In this document: positions 20,051-29,849 of the stretch, piece after piece
Layout of the letters: each line of letters begins with the position of its first letter
Numbering within the stretch: position 1 is the stretch's first letter
Assembly (NCBI GenBank): GCA_019635635.1
Contig: JAHBZB010000003.1
Location: forward strand, 124,001 to 188,000
Reading direction: 5' to 3'
DNA from: Xanthobacteraceae bacterium
GTDB taxonomy: Bacteria; Pseudomonadota; Alphaproteobacteria; Rhizobiales; Xanthobacteraceae
Length of the DNA stretch: 64,000 bases
Made by a program: the position numbers and the translations under genes
The notes under the pieces: model-generated
Database searches by the model: none
What the model was told of the DNA's origin: nothing
The model's input: the letters and a program-made list of their open reading frames with translations, nothing else

Positions 20051-20526
20051 TCGCGCTTTCCATAGCCGAGCCGGTCGAGCGCGCCTTGCAGAATGTAGGC
20101 GGCGGCGACCTTGTCCACGACTTCGTCGCGGCGGCGGCGCGAAGCGTCCGCCTCGATCAGCGTCCGCTCGACCGCGGCCGTCGAGAGCCGCTCGTCCCAG
20201 AACACAATGGCAAGCTCAGTGAGCGAGGAAAGATTGCGGACGAACGCACGCGCCGATTGCGCGCTCGGGCCTTCCGAGCCGTCCATGTTTCGCGGCAGGC
20301 CGATCACGAGCCCGCCGACGCCGAACTTCGCGGCAAGCGCAAGCAGCTTCTCCGCGTCCGCCTTGAACTTGCCGCGCGGCAAAGTTTCGAGCGGCGAGGC
20401 AATGGTCCGGTTCACGTCCGAGAGCGCAAGCCCGATGGTCTTCTCGCCGAGATCGACGCCGATCAGCCGCGCGCCGGACGCGAGCAGGGCCGGGAGTTCA
20501 TCGATTTCGCAGAGACGGGCGGGCAT
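20047..20526 (-). CDS. ruvX: Putative pre-16S rRNA nuclease / Holliday junction resolvase-like RuvX
   Basis: RNase H-fold protein of the YqgF/RuvX family, now mainly linked to 5' maturation of 16S rRNA, earlier named a resolvase. The fold's acidic residues are seen in [17 protein letters not shown] at the N-terminus, in [14 protein letters not shown] and near the C-terminus in [14 protein letters not shown]. From the ATG at 20526 the protein is 159 residues, close to the family norm; an upstream ATG at 20571 would add 15 residues with no similarity to the family. It overlaps the transporter gene by four bases. Confidence 0.93.
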   Translation of the reverse strand: MPARLCEIDELPALLASGARLIGVDLGEKTIGLALSDVNRTIASPLETLPRGKFKADAEKLLALAAKFGVGGLVIGLPRNMDGSEGPSAQSARAFVRNLSSLTELAIVFWDERLSTAAVERTLIEADASRRRRDEVVDKVAAAYILQGALDRLGYGKRE

Positions 20527-20614
20527 ATCGGAGCGAGGCGGTAGCATGGGTCGCGTTGCCGCGCTACGCATGGGGCCTCATACTCGCCCCGACAATACTT
20601 CATCGGAGGAAACG

Positions 20615-21316
20615 ATGCGTGTCACCTGGTTCGGCCACTCGGCATTCCGGCTCGATTTCGGCGGCAAAGCGGTCCTGATCGACCCGTTCTTCACCGGCAA
20701 CCCTGCCTTCGTCACCGACAAAAAGGAGGCGGTAAAAGGCGTCACGCATATTCTTCTGACCCATGGCCACTCGGACCATATCGGCGATACCGCCGACATC
20801 GCGAAGGAACTCGACATTCCCGTCGTCAGTCACTTCGAGGTCTGCATGTGGCTGAACGGGAAGGGCGTGAAGAAAATCGACCCGATGAATATCGGCGGCA
20901 CCACCGATCAGGGCGGCTTTACGGTCACGATCGTGCGCGCAGACCACTCCTCGACCATGATCGAGGACGGCCAGTTCGCGGTGATGGGCAATCCCGGCGG
21001 GCTGATCGTGAAGGCAGAGGGTGAGCCGACGGTCTATCACATCGGCGACACCGACATTTTCTCCGACATGGCGCTGATCAACGAAATCCATCAGCCGCGG
21101 GTAGCGATGGTGCCGGTCGGCGATCGCTTCACCATGGGCGGCCGGATTGCGGGTGTCGCGATGAAGCGCTTCTTCAAGGGCGTGAAGACCGCGATCCCAT
21201 GCCACTATGGGTCGTTCCCGATCATCGACCAGACGCCGGACAAGTTCGTTGCCGAGATGAAAGGCGCTGAGGCAAAGGTCGTGGTGCCGGAGAAGGGCAA
21301 AGCCTTCGAGGTGTGA
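20615..21316 (+). CDS. Metal-dependent hydrolase, metallo-beta-lactamase fold (UPF0173)
   Basis: A 233-residue protein of the UPF0173 branch of metallo-beta-lactamase-fold hydrolases. It opens [20 protein letters not shown] and carries the zinc motif [11 protein letters not shown], with further ligand positions in [20 protein letters not shown] and CHYGSFP. The biological substrate is not known. The start is fixed by a good ribosome-binding site CGGAGGA five bases before the ATG at 20615; the frame is open further upstream but that part is only antisense to ruvX. Confidence 0.93.
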   Translation: MRVTWFGHSAFRLDFGGKAVLIDPFFTGNPAFVTDKKEAVKGVTHILLTHGHSDHIGDTADIAKELDIPVVSHFEVCMWLNGKGVKKIDPMNIGGTTDQGGFTVTIVRADHSSTMIEDGQFAVMGNPGGLIVKAEGEPTVYHIGDTDIFSDMALINEIHQPRVAMVPVGDRFTMGGRIAGVAMKRFFKGVKTAIPCHYGSFPIIDQTPDKFVAEMKGAEAKVVVPEKGKAFEV

Positions 21317-21320
21317 AAAT

Positions 21321-21351
21321 AAAAAAGGCCGGGAATTTCCCGGCCTTTTTC
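21321..21351. terminator. Bidirectional terminator between the hydrolase and dps
   Basis: AAAAAAGGCCGGG, loop AATTT, CCCGGCC then TTTTTC. The A- and T-tracts flank the stem, so it can serve both convergent genes, which end four bases before and three bases after it. Confidence 0.88.
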
Positions 21352-21353
21352 TT

Positions 21354-21884
21354 TCAGTGTTCGCCGCTGTTTCCGGTGCGCGTGGTCTCGAACAGGAACC
21401 AGACGCGGCGCTCGGTTTCGTCGATCCAGTTTTCCAGCAGGCTCGCGGTCGCGACGTCGTTGTGTTCGTCGCAAAGATCGTGCGTCTCGCGCAGGAAGGA
21501 AACGAGTTCCTTGTTATCGCCGCGCAACTCGGCGAGCATGTCGAGCGGCGTGACGTAATCGGCGTCGTTATCTTTCAGCCGTTGCAGGCGGCCGATGTGC
21601 CCGGCCGAGCGGATCGTGGTGCCGCCGATCTTGCGCGCACGCTCGGCGATTTCGTCGGTCATCGCGAACAACTGCGCGGCCTGTTCGTCCAGCATCAGGT
21701 GATAGTCGCGGAAATTGGGGCCTGATACGTGCCAGTGGAAATTCTTGGTCTTGATATAGAGAGCAAAGACATCGGCAAGCAGGGTGGTCAGGCTTGCGGA
21801 AATGTCCTTGATCGCATTCGAGGAAAGATCAGAGGGTGTCTGAAGGCGGGCGGTGCGCCGCCCCTCGGCCTTGGCGGTGGACAT
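21354..21884 (-). CDS. dps: Dps-family DNA-protection ferritin
   Basis: Dodecameric mini-ferritin that binds DNA and oxidises iron with hydrogen peroxide during starvation or oxidative stress. The ferroxidase ligands are visible in KTKNFHWHVSGPNFRDYH (His pair) and LMLDEQ with an Asp and Glu further on. The 176 residues include a positively charged N-terminal tail (KAEGRRTARLQ) that may bind DNA. The ATG at 21884 is preceded by AAGGAGAC; upstream in-frame Met codons are less likely. Control by OxyR or Fur is usual in the family but no binding site is evident. Confidence 0.93.
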   Translation of the reverse strand: MSTAKAEGRRTARLQTPSDLSSNAIKDISASLTTLLADVFALYIKTKNFHWHVSGPNFRDYHLMLDEQAAQLFAMTDEIAERARKIGGTTIRSAGHIGRLQRLKDNDADYVTPLDMLAELRGDNKELVSFLRETHDLCDEHNDVATASLLENWIDETERRVWFLFETTRTGNSGEH

Positions 21885-22058
21885 GGGGGTCTCCTTGAAT
21901 AGCGGTCCCATTGGGGCCTTGCAGGCTGAAACCACCAATCTAGGGCGCTGTTCGCGGCGAGACCATGACGCCGATCAAGCCGCAAGGGCGCAGGTTGCAG
22001 GTCTAAAAGGCCGTCTGCTATAGCCCGCCGAACGATTTTCCCGACCACGGAGTCCTTC

Positions 22059-22346
22059 ATGTCCGTCGATGCCGCGACCGTGCGGCGGATCGCGCATTTG
22101 GCGCGGATCGCCGTCGCCGACAACGAGATCGAGCACCTGCGCGGCGAGATCAACAATATTCTCGGCTTCGTCGAGCAGTTGAACGAAGTGAATGTCGATG
22201 GCGTCGAGCCGACCGCCAGCGTCGAGGATATGAAGCTGAAGATGCGCGAAGATGTCGTTTCCGACGGCAATTATGCGAAGCGCGTGCTGGCCAATGCGCC
22301 GGCTTCCGACGACGGCTTTTTTCAAGTCCCGAAAGTCGTGGAGTAA
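22059..22346 (+). CDS. gatC: Aspartyl/glutamyl-tRNA amidotransferase subunit C
   Basis: Small 95-residue subunit that holds GatA and GatB together in the GatCAB amidotransferase, which makes Gln-tRNA and Asn-tRNA from misacylated precursors. The family pattern is clear: [18 protein letters not shown], then [21 protein letters not shown] and LREDVV-like [11 protein letters not shown]. gatA starts three bases later. GatB is not adjacent but lies at 26436-27905. Confidence 0.95.
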   Translation: MSVDAATVRRIAHLARIAVADNEIEHLRGEINNILGFVEQLNEVNVDGVEPTASVEDMKLKMREDVVSDGNYAKRVLANAPASDDGFFQVPKVVE

Positions 22347-22349
22347 GCC

Positions 22350-23834
22350 GTGAGCGAACTTACCTCCCTGACGCTTGCGGAAGCGCGCGACCAGCTGCGC
22401 GCGAAGAAAATTTCCGCGAAAGAACTCGCGAACGCGCATCTCGCCGAAATGGAAAAGGCGCGCGCACTGAACGCCTATGTGCTGGAGACGCCGGATCACG
22501 CGAGAAAGATGGCCGCGGCATCCGACGCGAAGCTTGCAAAGGGCGAGGGCGGTCCGCTGGAGGGCATTCCGCTCGGCATCAAGGATCTGTTTGCGACGGA
22601 AGGCGTGCGCACGACCGCATGCTCGAAGATTCTAGAGAACTTCATCCCGCAATATGAATCCACCGTCACGTCGCAGCTCTGGCGCGACGGCGCGGTGATG
22701 CTCGGCAAGCTCAACAACGACGAATTCGCGATGGGATCGTCGAACGAAACCTCCGCGCTCGGGCCAGTGCTGTCGCCGTGGCGGCGCAAGGGCGATAACA
22801 AGCCGCTCGTTCCGGGCGGCTCGTCCGGCGGTTCGGCGTCCGCAGTTGCCGCGCATCTCTGTCTCGGCGCGACCGGCACCGATACCGGCGGCTCCATCCG
22901 GCAGCCCGCAGCCTTCACCGGCATCGCCGGGATCAAGCCGACTTACGGCCGCTGCTCGCGCTGGGGCATCGTCGCGTTCGCATCTTCGCTCGATCAGGCC
23001 GGGCCGTTCGCACGCACGGTGCGCGACTGCGCGATCCTGCTGCGCTCGATGGCCGGGCCCGACCCGAAGGATTCCACCTGCTCCGACAAGCCGGTGCCCG
23101 ATTACGAAAAGTCGATCGGCAAAAGTGTGAAGGGCATGAAGATCGGTATTCCGAAGGAATACCGCGTCGACGGGATGGCCGCCGAAATCAACGCGCAGTG
23201 GGAAACCGGCCGCGTGTGGCTGAAGGAAGCGGGCGCGGAGATCGTCGATATTTCGCTGCCGCATACGAAATACGCGCTGCCGGCCTATTACATCATCGCG
23301 CCGGCCGAAGCCTCGTCCAATCTCGCGCGCTACGATGGCGTGCGTTACGGGCTGCGCGTTCCGGGCAAAGACATCATCGACATGTATGAGCAGACGCGCG
23401 CGGCCGGCTTCGGCAACGAAGTGCGCCGGCGCATCATGATCGGCACCTATGTGCTTTCGGCGGGTTACTACGACGCCTATTACTTGCGCGCGCAGAAAGT
23501 GCGCACGCTGATCAAGCGCGATTTCGACAACGCCTGGAAGCAGGGGATCGACGCGGTGCTTACGCCTGCGACGCCGTCGGGCGCTTTCGGCATCGGCGAG
23601 AAGGGCTCGGGCGATCCGGTCGAGATGTATCTCAACGACATCTTCACGGTGACCGTGAACATGGCGGGTCTGCCGGGCATTTCCGTGCCCGCGGGCCGCG
23701 ATCACAACGGGCTGCCGCTCGGCTTGCAACTGATCGGCAAGCCGTTCGGCGAGGAAGAACTCTTCGCGCTCGGCCATGTCGTCGAGCAAGCGGCGGGGCC
23801 GCGCATGATCCCCGAGAACTGGTGGAGCAAGTAG
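22350..23834 (+). CDS. gatA: Aspartyl/glutamyl-tRNA amidotransferase subunit A
   Basis: Amidase-signature glutaminase subunit of GatCAB, 494 residues. The Ser-cisSer-Lys triad is seen as K78 in [11 protein letters not shown]158 in [10 protein letters not shown] and S182 in [12 protein letters not shown]. The start is the GTG at 22350, three bases after gatC, typical of a translationally linked gatCA unit. GatA releases ammonia from glutamine and channels it to GatB. The transcript may continue to the patatin gene after a 156-base gap, but that is not shown. Confidence 0.96.
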   Translation: MSELTSLTLAEARDQLRAKKISAKELANAHLAEMEKARALNAYVLETPDHARKMAAASDAKLAKGEGGPLEGIPLGIKDLFATEGVRTTACSKILENFIPQYESTVTSQLWRDGAVMLGKLNNDEFAMGSSNETSALGPVLSPWRRKGDNKPLVPGGSSGGSASAVAAHLCLGATGTDTGGSIRQPAAFTGIAGIKPTYGRCSRWGIVAFASSLDQAGPFARTVRDCAILLRSMAGPDPKDSTCSDKPVPDYEKSIGKSVKGMKIGIPKEYRVDGMAAEINAQWETGRVWLKEAGAEIVDISLPHTKYALPAYYIIAPAEASSNLARYDGVRYGLRVPGKDIIDMYEQTRAAGFGNEVRRRIMIGTYVLSAGYYDAYYLRAQKVRTLIKRDFDNAWKQGIDAVLTPATPSGAFGIGEKGSGDPVEMYLNDIFTVTVNMAGLPGISVPAGRDHNGLPLGLQLIGKPFGEEELFALGHVVEQAAGPRMIPENWWSK

Positions 23835-23990
23835 GCAACGCTCTGCGCCGCGCCGCACCCGGCGCTTGCCGGACTTTCCCTTCTTCAGCCACGATAGGTC
23901 TGCATCACGGGGTGCGGGGGCCTGGCCTTTAACCCCTTGCCTCCGGCCCTGTGGTAGAGCGCCGGGAGCCGGAAGTCCGGAGTGTGACAG

Positions 23991-25403
23991 GTGTGGCGTA
24001 GCGTTCGAGGATTGCGTGTGGGCTCGCTTGCGACGGCCATCGTGCTGCTCGCGAGCGGCTGCTCGGTCCACAACATCCCGGTCAACGAGCCAGTCAATCA
24101 GTTGAACGCCGGACTTGTTCCGGAACAGCAGGAGCCGGCCGTTTCTTATGCGGACGAATTCCTGATCACGCTCGCGTTCTCCGGCGGCGGCACGCGGGCC
24201 GCGGCATATTCCTTCGGCGTGCTGCGCGGGCTCGACCGCTTTCAGCTTCCGACCGAAGAGGGGCCGGCCTCGATCCTCGACCGCATCGATTTCGTCAGCG
24301 GCGTTTCCGGCGGTTCGATTACCGCCGCCTATTTCGGCTTGAAAAAGCGCGCCACGCTGAACGATTTCCGCGAACGGTTCCTTTTGAAGAACGTCGAGGA
24401 CGCAGCACTCTCGACCAGTCTCACGCCCGGCAATCTGGTGCGCGGACTTTCAGGCGGCGTGAACGACGCCACGCATTTTCCGCGCTGGCTGAACGAGAAT
24501 TTGTTCGACAATGCGACCTTCGCGACGTTCCGCGCGCAGCAACGGCCGCGGGTGTGGATCAATGCCTCCGACATCTACAACCGGACGCCGTTCGTGTTCG
24601 GGCGGACCGCGTTCAGCGTGATGTGCTCGGATCTGAACAGCTATCCGATCGCGGATGCGGTCGCGGCGTCCGCGGCGGTGCCGATCGCGTTTGCGCCGAT
24701 CGTGATCGAAAGCTACGCGGGCAAATGCAGGGCGCAGCTTCCGGACTGGGCGATCAAGGCGCGCAACAACCCGCAGGCGCCGCTCCTGCTCAAGAGCTTC
24801 GCCAATGCGCTGGCGAGCTACCACGACGGCAGCGTGCGTTACGTGAAGCTGCTCGACGGCGGGCTGGTGGATAATTTTGGATTGTCCGGCTTCACCATCG
24901 CGCGGTTGTCTGCGTCGATGCCCTATGAGCCGATGACGCCGCACCAGGCGGTGAAACTGCGCCGCGCGCTGTTCCTTGTGGTCGATGCGGGCCGGGCCGC
25001 GGTCGGAAACTGGGTCAATACGCTCGAGGGGCCGCGCGGCGTCGATCTCGTCTCCGCCGCTGCCGATACCGCGATCGATGCCAACGTGCGCGCGAGCTAC
25101 ACCGCATTCGAACAGTCGATGGAAGAGTGGCGGCAGCAGATCGTGCGCTGGCGTTGCGGCCTGAGTGCTGCGCAGCGCACGCAGTATGGCGCGCCGAAGC
25201 GATGGAATTGCCGGGACGTTCAGTTCTTCATCGGCCGTGTCGGATTCGACCAGCTCGGAAAGCAACGCGCCGAAGCACTCAACAAGGTCAAGACGAGCCT
25301 GCAACTGCCGGCCGATCAGGTCGACGAAGTCATCAATGCCGGCGACGAGAGCGTGACGAATAACGACGTCTTGCGGCGCTTTCTCGGCAGTATCAGACGA
25401 TAA
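23991..25403 (+). CDS. Patatin-like phospholipase, predicted lipoprotein
   Basis: A 470-residue protein with an N-terminal lipobox (LLASGC, Cys24), so probably anchored in the outer membrane or periplasmic face. The patatin fold is shown by the oxyanion loop FSGGGTRAAAYSFG (about residues 63-76), the nucleophile elbow GVSGG with Ser106, and the Asp of the catalytic dyad in LLDGGLVDN (Asp289). Such enzymes hydrolyse phospholipids or other acyl lipids. I use the GTG at 23991; the first codons are unsure. The gene sits between gatCA and gatB with no clear functional link. Confidence 0.87.
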   Translation: MWRSVRGLRVGSLATAIVLLASGCSVHNIPVNEPVNQLNAGLVPEQQEPAVSYADEFLITLAFSGGGTRAAAYSFGVLRGLDRFQLPTEEGPASILDRIDFVSGVSGGSITAAYFGLKKRATLNDFRERFLLKNVEDAALSTSLTPGNLVRGLSGGVNDATHFPRWLNENLFDNATFATFRAQQRPRVWINASDIYNRTPFVFGRTAFSVMCSDLNSYPIADAVAASAAVPIAFAPIVIESYAGKCRAQLPDWAIKARNNPQAPLLLKSFANALASYHDGSVRYVKLLDGGLVDNFGLSGFTIARLSASMPYEPMTPHQAVKLRRALFLVVDAGRAAVGNWVNTLEGPRGVDLVSAAADTAIDANVRASYTAFEQSMEEWRQQIVRWRCGLSAAQRTQYGAPKRWNCRDVQFFIGRVGFDQLGKQRAEALNKVKTSLQLPADQVDEVINAGDESVTNNDVLRRFLGSIRR

Positions 25404-25415
25404 CGGCGAGGCTCG

Positions 25416-25730
25416 CTAGTTCGAATTGTGGGAGTCCGTGCGCGGATCCCGCTCGTGATCCTGCTGGTTGGTTGCCGCGGGCGGCGCTTTCTTCTCGCCT
25501 TCCGGCTGCACGTTGATCTGGTCGGGGTTCGTCTTCGGCGCCTGCTGGGTGGTTGCGGGCGGGGTCGTCTCGGCCTGACTGAATTTCTCGTCGGTGAACG
25601 GATAAAAGAAATAAAGCAGGGCAGCGACCGCGACGATAAAGATCGGAATTCCGATTCCGAAAATGCTAGCGCTGCTCGACTCATCCTTCACTTCGTCGAT
25701 CCCACGACGGTTGAAATCATCGCGTGCCAT
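25416..25730 (-). CDS. Small single-pass membrane protein, Pro/Thr-rich tail
   Basis: A 104-residue protein with a charged N-terminus (MARDDFNRRGIDEVKDE), one membrane helix at about residues 24-42 (IFGIGIPIFIVAVAALLYFF) and a long low-complexity tail rich in Pro, Thr, Gln and Asn. I do not recognise a family. The next gene upstream on the same strand (25858-26175) has the same layout, with one membrane helix and a Pro/Thr-rich tail, so they may be paralogues. The function is unknown; inner-membrane location is inferred. Confidence 0.65.
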   Translation of the reverse strand: MARDDFNRRGIDEVKDESSSASIFGIGIPIFIVAVAALLYFFYPFTDEKFSQAETTPPATTQQAPKTNPDQINVQPEGEKKAPPAATNQQDHERDPRTDSHNSN

Positions 25731-25810
25731 TTTCCGTAACCTCGCTGGTGGCTGCGCGTGCTGCGCAGTTCATTTGCAATCGAAACGCGGCAGGGTAGTT
25801 CGGGTTCCCA

Positions 25811-25841
25811 ATAGAAACCGGCCCGCGCGTGGCGGGCCGGG
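25811..25841 (-). terminator. Hairpin terminator after the 25858-26175 gene
   Basis: CCGGCCCGC and GCGGGCCGG pair as nine base pairs around five bases; on the minus strand the stem is followed by TTTCTAT. It lies 17 bases past the stop of the minus-strand gene. Confidence 0.55.
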
Positions 25842-25857
25842 TCTCTAAAAGTTCCGT

Positions 25858-26175
25858 TTACTGGTTGGTGGCCGGCGGCGTCTGCGGGGCCGGCGGCGTA
25901 GTCGGGCCCGTATCGCTCGGGTTGGTCGGCGCCGCAGCCGGCGGCGTGACAGGTGTCGTCGATGGAGACTGCTGCGTCGTCGGCGTCTGGTTCATGCCGA
26001 TCGTGGTCGTGTCCGCGTCGTTGCGGAACATCAGGAACGCGATCAGTGCGCCGAGTACGACAATGGCGCCGATCACGAGACCCGTGAATCCGGCCGGAGC
26101 CGGATCGATGCTCGGGCGGCGACTGAATTCGTCATACTCGAACGATTTGCGGGGGTCGTTCGGATCATAAGCCAT
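25858..26175 (-). CDS. Small single-pass membrane protein, Pro/Thr-rich tail
   Basis: About 105 residues beginning MAYDPNDPRKSFEYDEF, with one membrane helix near residues 31-52 (FTGLVIGAIVVLGALIAFLMF) and a tail dominated by Pro, Thr, Ala and Gln. The start at 26175 is backed by a GGAGGA ribosome-binding site eight bases upstream; a longer frame to 26211 is less likely. The same design is seen in the gene at 25416-25730. The family and function are not recognised. Confidence 0.7.
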   Translation of the reverse strand: MAYDPNDPRKSFEYDEFSRRPSIDPAPAGFTGLVIGAIVVLGALIAFLMFRNDADTTTIGMNQTPTTQQSPSTTPVTPPAAAPTNPSDTGPTTPPAPQTPPATNQ

Positions 26176-26435
26176 GACGTTTTCCTCCAAAGTTACGATT
26201 TGAAAACGCATGAAGGCGGCGGCCGTTCCAATTTTGCGCAGTGCCGTAAGGATTACGGCCTTCCTGTGGGCTCACGATTCGTTACAGAATCCGACTAGCG
26301 CAGCGGCGAGCATTTCTGCCATGTCTTAAACGCACCAATGCGCGCAGTGCTCCGTGGCGGGGCGGCTGATTTGAGCTTCCCGGGCAAGTCGGATAGGAAA
26401 TTTCCCAGAATCCTACAGGAAAAATCCGACTTCCA

Positions 26436-27905
26436 ATGAACGCACCGACCCGCAACCCGAAGCTTCTCAAAGGCGACAAGCACGACTGGGAAGTCGTCAT
26501 CGGCATGGAAATCCATGCGCAGGTGACCTCGAACGCAAAACTGTTCTCCGGCGCAAGCACCGAGTTCGGCGGCGAGCCGAATTCGCATGTCTCGCTGGTC
26601 GACGCTGCAATGCCGGGCATGCTGCCGGTCATCAACAAGAAGTGCGTGGAGCAAGCGGTAAAGACCGGCCTCGGGCTCAAGGCGAAGATCAACAACAAGT
26701 CGGTGTTCGACCGGAAGAACTATTTCTATCCCGATCTGCCGCAGGGTTATCAGATCAGCCAGTTTAAGCATCCGGTGGTCGGCGAGGGCGTCGTCACTGT
26801 CGATATGCAGGACGGCTCTTCGTTCGAGGTGGGGATCGAGCGGCTGCATCTGGAGCAGGATGCGGGCAAGTCGTTGCACGACCAGCATCCGTCGATGTCT
26901 TACGTCGATCTGAACCGTTCGGGCGTTGCGCTGATGGAAATCGTGTCGAAGCCCGACATGCGCTCGTCCGACGAGGCGAAAGCCTACGTCACGAAGCTGC
27001 GCACCATTTTGCGCTACCTCGGCACCTGCGACGGCGACATGGAAAAGGGCAACCTACGCGCCGACGTGAACGTCTCGGTGCGTAAGCCCGGTGACGGGCT
27101 CGGCACCCGTTGCGAGATCAAGAACGTGAACTCGATCCGCTTCATCGGCCAGGCGATCGAATACGAGGCCCGCCGTCAGATCGACATTCTGGAAGACGGC
27201 GGCAAGATCGATCAGGAGACGCGGCTGTTCGACAACGCGAAGGGCGAGACGCGCTCGATGCGCTCCAAGGAAGAAGCGCACGACTATCGCTACTTCCCGG
27301 ACCCGGATCTGTTGCCGCTCGAATTCGACGATGCCTTCGTCGAGAAGCTGAAAGCCGATCTGCCGGAATTGCCCGACGAGAAGAAAGCGCGTTTCGTAAA
27401 AGATTTTAGTCTTTCGCCCTACGACGCGGGTGTCTTGATTTCCGAGCGCGAGACCGCTGCGTTCTTCGAGGAGGTAGCGAAGGGCCGCGACCCGAAGGCG
27501 GCGGCGAACTTCACGATCAACGAATTTTTCGGCCGCCTGAATAAAGAGAACAAGACGATCGAGGAAAGCCCGATATCGGCCGCGCAGCTCGGCGCCATCG
27601 TCGATCTGATCTCGGACGGCACCATCTCCGGCAAGATCGCGAAAGACCTCTTCGAGATCGTATGGGAAGAGGGCGGCGATCCGCGCGAGGTGGTCGAGAA
27701 GCGCGGCATGAAGCAGGTCACCGACACCGGCGCGATCGAGAAGGTCGTCGACGAGATCATCGCGAAGAACCCGGACAAGGTTGAGCAGGTGAAGGCGAAG
27801 CCGACCATGCTCGGCTGGTTCGTCGGCCAGACGATTAAGGCGTCCGGCGGCAAGGCGAACCCGCAGGCGGTGAACGACATCCTCAAGAAGAAGCTCGGGA
27901 TTTAA
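26436..27905 (+). CDS. gatB: Aspartyl/glutamyl-tRNA amidotransferase subunit B
   Basis: The tRNA-binding and amidating subunit of GatCAB, 489 residues. The opening [20 protein letters not shown], the metal/kinase-site stretch [17 protein letters not shown] and [13 protein letters not shown], and the C-terminal YqeY-like tail ending in [23 protein letters not shown] are standard. It is separated from gatCA by 2.6 kb containing three unrelated genes; that split is common in alphaproteobacteria. The MFS gene follows 24 bases later on the same strand. Confidence 0.97.
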   Translation: MNAPTRNPKLLKGDKHDWEVVIGMEIHAQVTSNAKLFSGASTEFGGEPNSHVSLVDAAMPGMLPVINKKCVEQAVKTGLGLKAKINNKSVFDRKNYFYPDLPQGYQISQFKHPVVGEGVVTVDMQDGSSFEVGIERLHLEQDAGKSLHDQHPSMSYVDLNRSGVALMEIVSKPDMRSSDEAKAYVTKLRTILRYLGTCDGDMEKGNLRADVNVSVRKPGDGLGTRCEIKNVNSIRFIGQAIEYEARRQIDILEDGGKIDQETRLFDNAKGETRSMRSKEEAHDYRYFPDPDLLPLEFDDAFVEKLKADLPELPDEKKARFVKDFSLSPYDAGVLISERETAAFFEEVAKGRDPKAAANFTINEFFGRLNKENKTIEESPISAAQLGAIVDLISDGTISGKIAKDLFEIVWEEGGDPREVVEKRGMKQVTDTGAIEKVVDEIIAKNPDKVEQVKAKPTMLGWFVGQTIKASGGKANPQAVNDILKKKLGI

Positions 27906-27929
27906 GAGAAGCGAACCGGGGGAGCAGCC

Positions 27930-29144
27930 TTGAGCGCATCGCCCGATTCCCCGCAGGACGTTCCCAAGCCGTTTCCCGTCGCCCTGATCCTGTGGGGCGC
28001 GGCCGGCATGTTGCTCAATGTCGGGATCGCGCGCTTCACTTATGGCGTGATGCTGCCCTCGCTGCGGCGCGATCTCGGGCTCGATCTGTTCGCAAGCGGT
28101 AGCCTGAACGCGTTTCATCTTGCCGGCTATCTAATCGGAACGCTGCTCGCGCCGTCGCTGGGCAGGCGTCTGCCGCCGTGGCGCATGGCGCGCGCCGCGC
28201 ACCTGATCGTGGTCGCGGGTGCCATCGCCTGCGCGCTCGCGCCCGCATCGGCGCTCGGATTCTCCGTACTGGCGGCAGGAAGGCTTGCGACCGGGATCGG
28301 TGCCGGAATCGCGATCGTTGCGACCTTCGTGATCGTGTTCGAAGCGGTGAGCGCTGCGAAGCGGCCACTGGTCAGCGCGGTCGTGTGGTCGGGCTTGAAT
28401 GTCGGGATTGTCGGCAGCGGGCTATGCGTTGCGCCGCTGCTCGAGACCGCGCTCGGCTGGCGCGCGGCATTCGGCTTCGCGGCGTTGCTTGCGCTTATTC
28501 TCGCGGTTGCGTTTCCGCCCGCCGGATACCGGACGGAACGCGGTGTATCCGCACTTGCGGCGGAGCAGGTGACATTGCCCGAGAAGATAATCTCATCGCG
28601 CTGGCTGTTTCTCGGCGGCACCTATCTCTGCTTCGGCGTCGGTTATGTAGCCTATTCCACCTTTGCCGGCGTGCGGCTCACCGCGATCAACGCGAGCGCA
28701 TTTACCATCGGCACGACCTGGACCGTGCTCGGCCTTGCCTCGATGATCGGATCCTTTGCGACAATCCCGGTGCTCACCTCGGAGCGGCTGAAGCGCATCG
28801 CGCTGATTGTTGCGATGTCGTTCGGCGCGTTCGGATCGTTCGTCGCGGCTGGTGGTTCATCGGTTGCGGCGATTGCAGGCGCGGCGTTCATAGGCTTCGG
28901 CCTTGCGTCGGTGCCGACGATCGTCAGCGCCTATGCGCGCGACCGCACCGACGCGCAGAGCTATCCGCGGGCGTTCAGTATCGTGACCGCTTTCCTCGGC
29001 ATCGGACAACTGATCGGGCCGACGGTTGGTGGCGCGGTCGGCGACTGGCTCGGCAGCGGTGCAATTCCTCTTTTCGCAGCCGCTGCCTTCGGTACAGGCG
29101 CGTTGCTAGCGGCGCTTGACGCGTTCGCGTTGCGGCGGGGATGA
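27930..29144 (+). CDS. MFS transporter, YbfB/YjiJ family
   Basis: A 404-residue membrane protein with twelve hydrophobic segments. The N-terminal WGAAGMLLNVGIARFTYGVMLPSLRRDLGLD motif region and FHLAGYLIGTLLAP are typical of the YbfB/YjiJ branch of the major facilitator superfamily, a group with poorly known substrates. The start is a TTG at 27930 preceded by GGGGGAGCAG, 24 bases after gatB. No regulatory gene adjoins it. Confidence 0.88.
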   Translation: MSASPDSPQDVPKPFPVALILWGAAGMLLNVGIARFTYGVMLPSLRRDLGLDLFASGSLNAFHLAGYLIGTLLAPSLGRRLPPWRMARAAHLIVVAGAIACALAPASALGFSVLAAGRLATGIGAGIAIVATFVIVFEAVSAAKRPLVSAVVWSGLNVGIVGSGLCVAPLLETALGWRAAFGFAALLALILAVAFPPAGYRTERGVSALAAEQVTLPEKIISSRWLFLGGTYLCFGVGYVAYSTFAGVRLTAINASAFTIGTTWTVLGLASMIGSFATIPVLTSERLKRIALIVAMSFGAFGSFVAAGGSSVAAIAGAAFIGFGLASVPTIVSAYARDRTDAQSYPRAFSIVTAFLGIGQLIGPTVGGAVGDWLGSGAIPLFAAAAFGTGALLAALDAFALRRG

Positions 29145-29222
29145 CTCGACAATTGCGCGCGGCCCGATAGGTTTCGCGTCGCGACGACACCCATGTCGTC
29201 TTTACGGGGAAATAATACGCCA

Positions 29223-29849
29223 ATGTCGAAGATCACGTTCTACGCGCACCCGCGCTCGGGCCCGTCCTATCGAGTCGGTCTTGCGCTCGCGCTGATGAAG
29301 GAGCCATTCGCTTTCGAGATCGTCGATCTTCCGGGCGGCGGCGGGCAGAAGCCGGAATACAAGGCGAAGAGCCGGTTCGGCCAGGTGCCCTGCGTGCAGG
29401 ACGGCAACGACACGATCATCCAGTCGAGCGCGATCCTCGAATATCTCGCGGAGAAAACCGGAAAGTTCGGCGGCAAGAGCGCCGTCGAGCGCGCGCATAT
29501 CAACGAATGGATGTTCTGGGATTTCGACCGGCTTTGTCCGGGGCTGTTCCGCTCGCGCGCCTATACGCTCGGATTCCGCAAGGCCGAGCCTGCGGTGGTC
29601 GACGCTTACAAGCAGGAGGGCGAGGCGGGGCTCGCTGCGCTCGAAAGCCATCTGGCGAAGAACGAATGGCTTGCGCTCGGCAAGCCGACGATCGCGGACA
29701 TTTCGGTTTATTCCGGAATCTATTACGCGGCCGACGGCGGTTTTGACCTGTCGAAGTATCCGGGCATCGCGGCGTGGAAGGCGCGGATCGAGGGCCTGCC
29801 GGGTTACGGCAAGCCTGCCGACGTCATTCCTTCCGCCTCGCGCGCTTAA
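29223..29849 (+). CDS. Glutathione S-transferase family protein
   Basis: About 208 residues with a thioredoxin-like N-terminal domain (SKITFYAHPRSGPSYRVGLAL, then FGQVPCVQD with the cis-Pro and TIIQSSAILEYLAEKTG) and an all-helical C-terminal domain with the AIADISVYS-type N-capping box (here KPTIADISVYSG). The usual catalytic Ser/Tyr/Cys position is occupied by the PRSGPSY stretch, so the exact class is unclear. The ATG at 29223 is preferred to the TTG/ATG at 29193 because it starts the thioredoxin strand. Its end overlaps the convergent DJ-1-type gene by four bases. Confidence 0.88.
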   Translation: MSKITFYAHPRSGPSYRVGLALALMKEPFAFEIVDLPGGGGQKPEYKAKSRFGQVPCVQDGNDTIIQSSAILEYLAEKTGKFGGKSAVERAHINEWMFWDFDRLCPGLFRSRAYTLGFRKAEPAVVDAYKQEGEAGLAALESHLAKNEWLALGKPTIADISVYSGIYYAADGGFDLSKYPGIAAWKARIEGLPGYGKPADVIPSASRA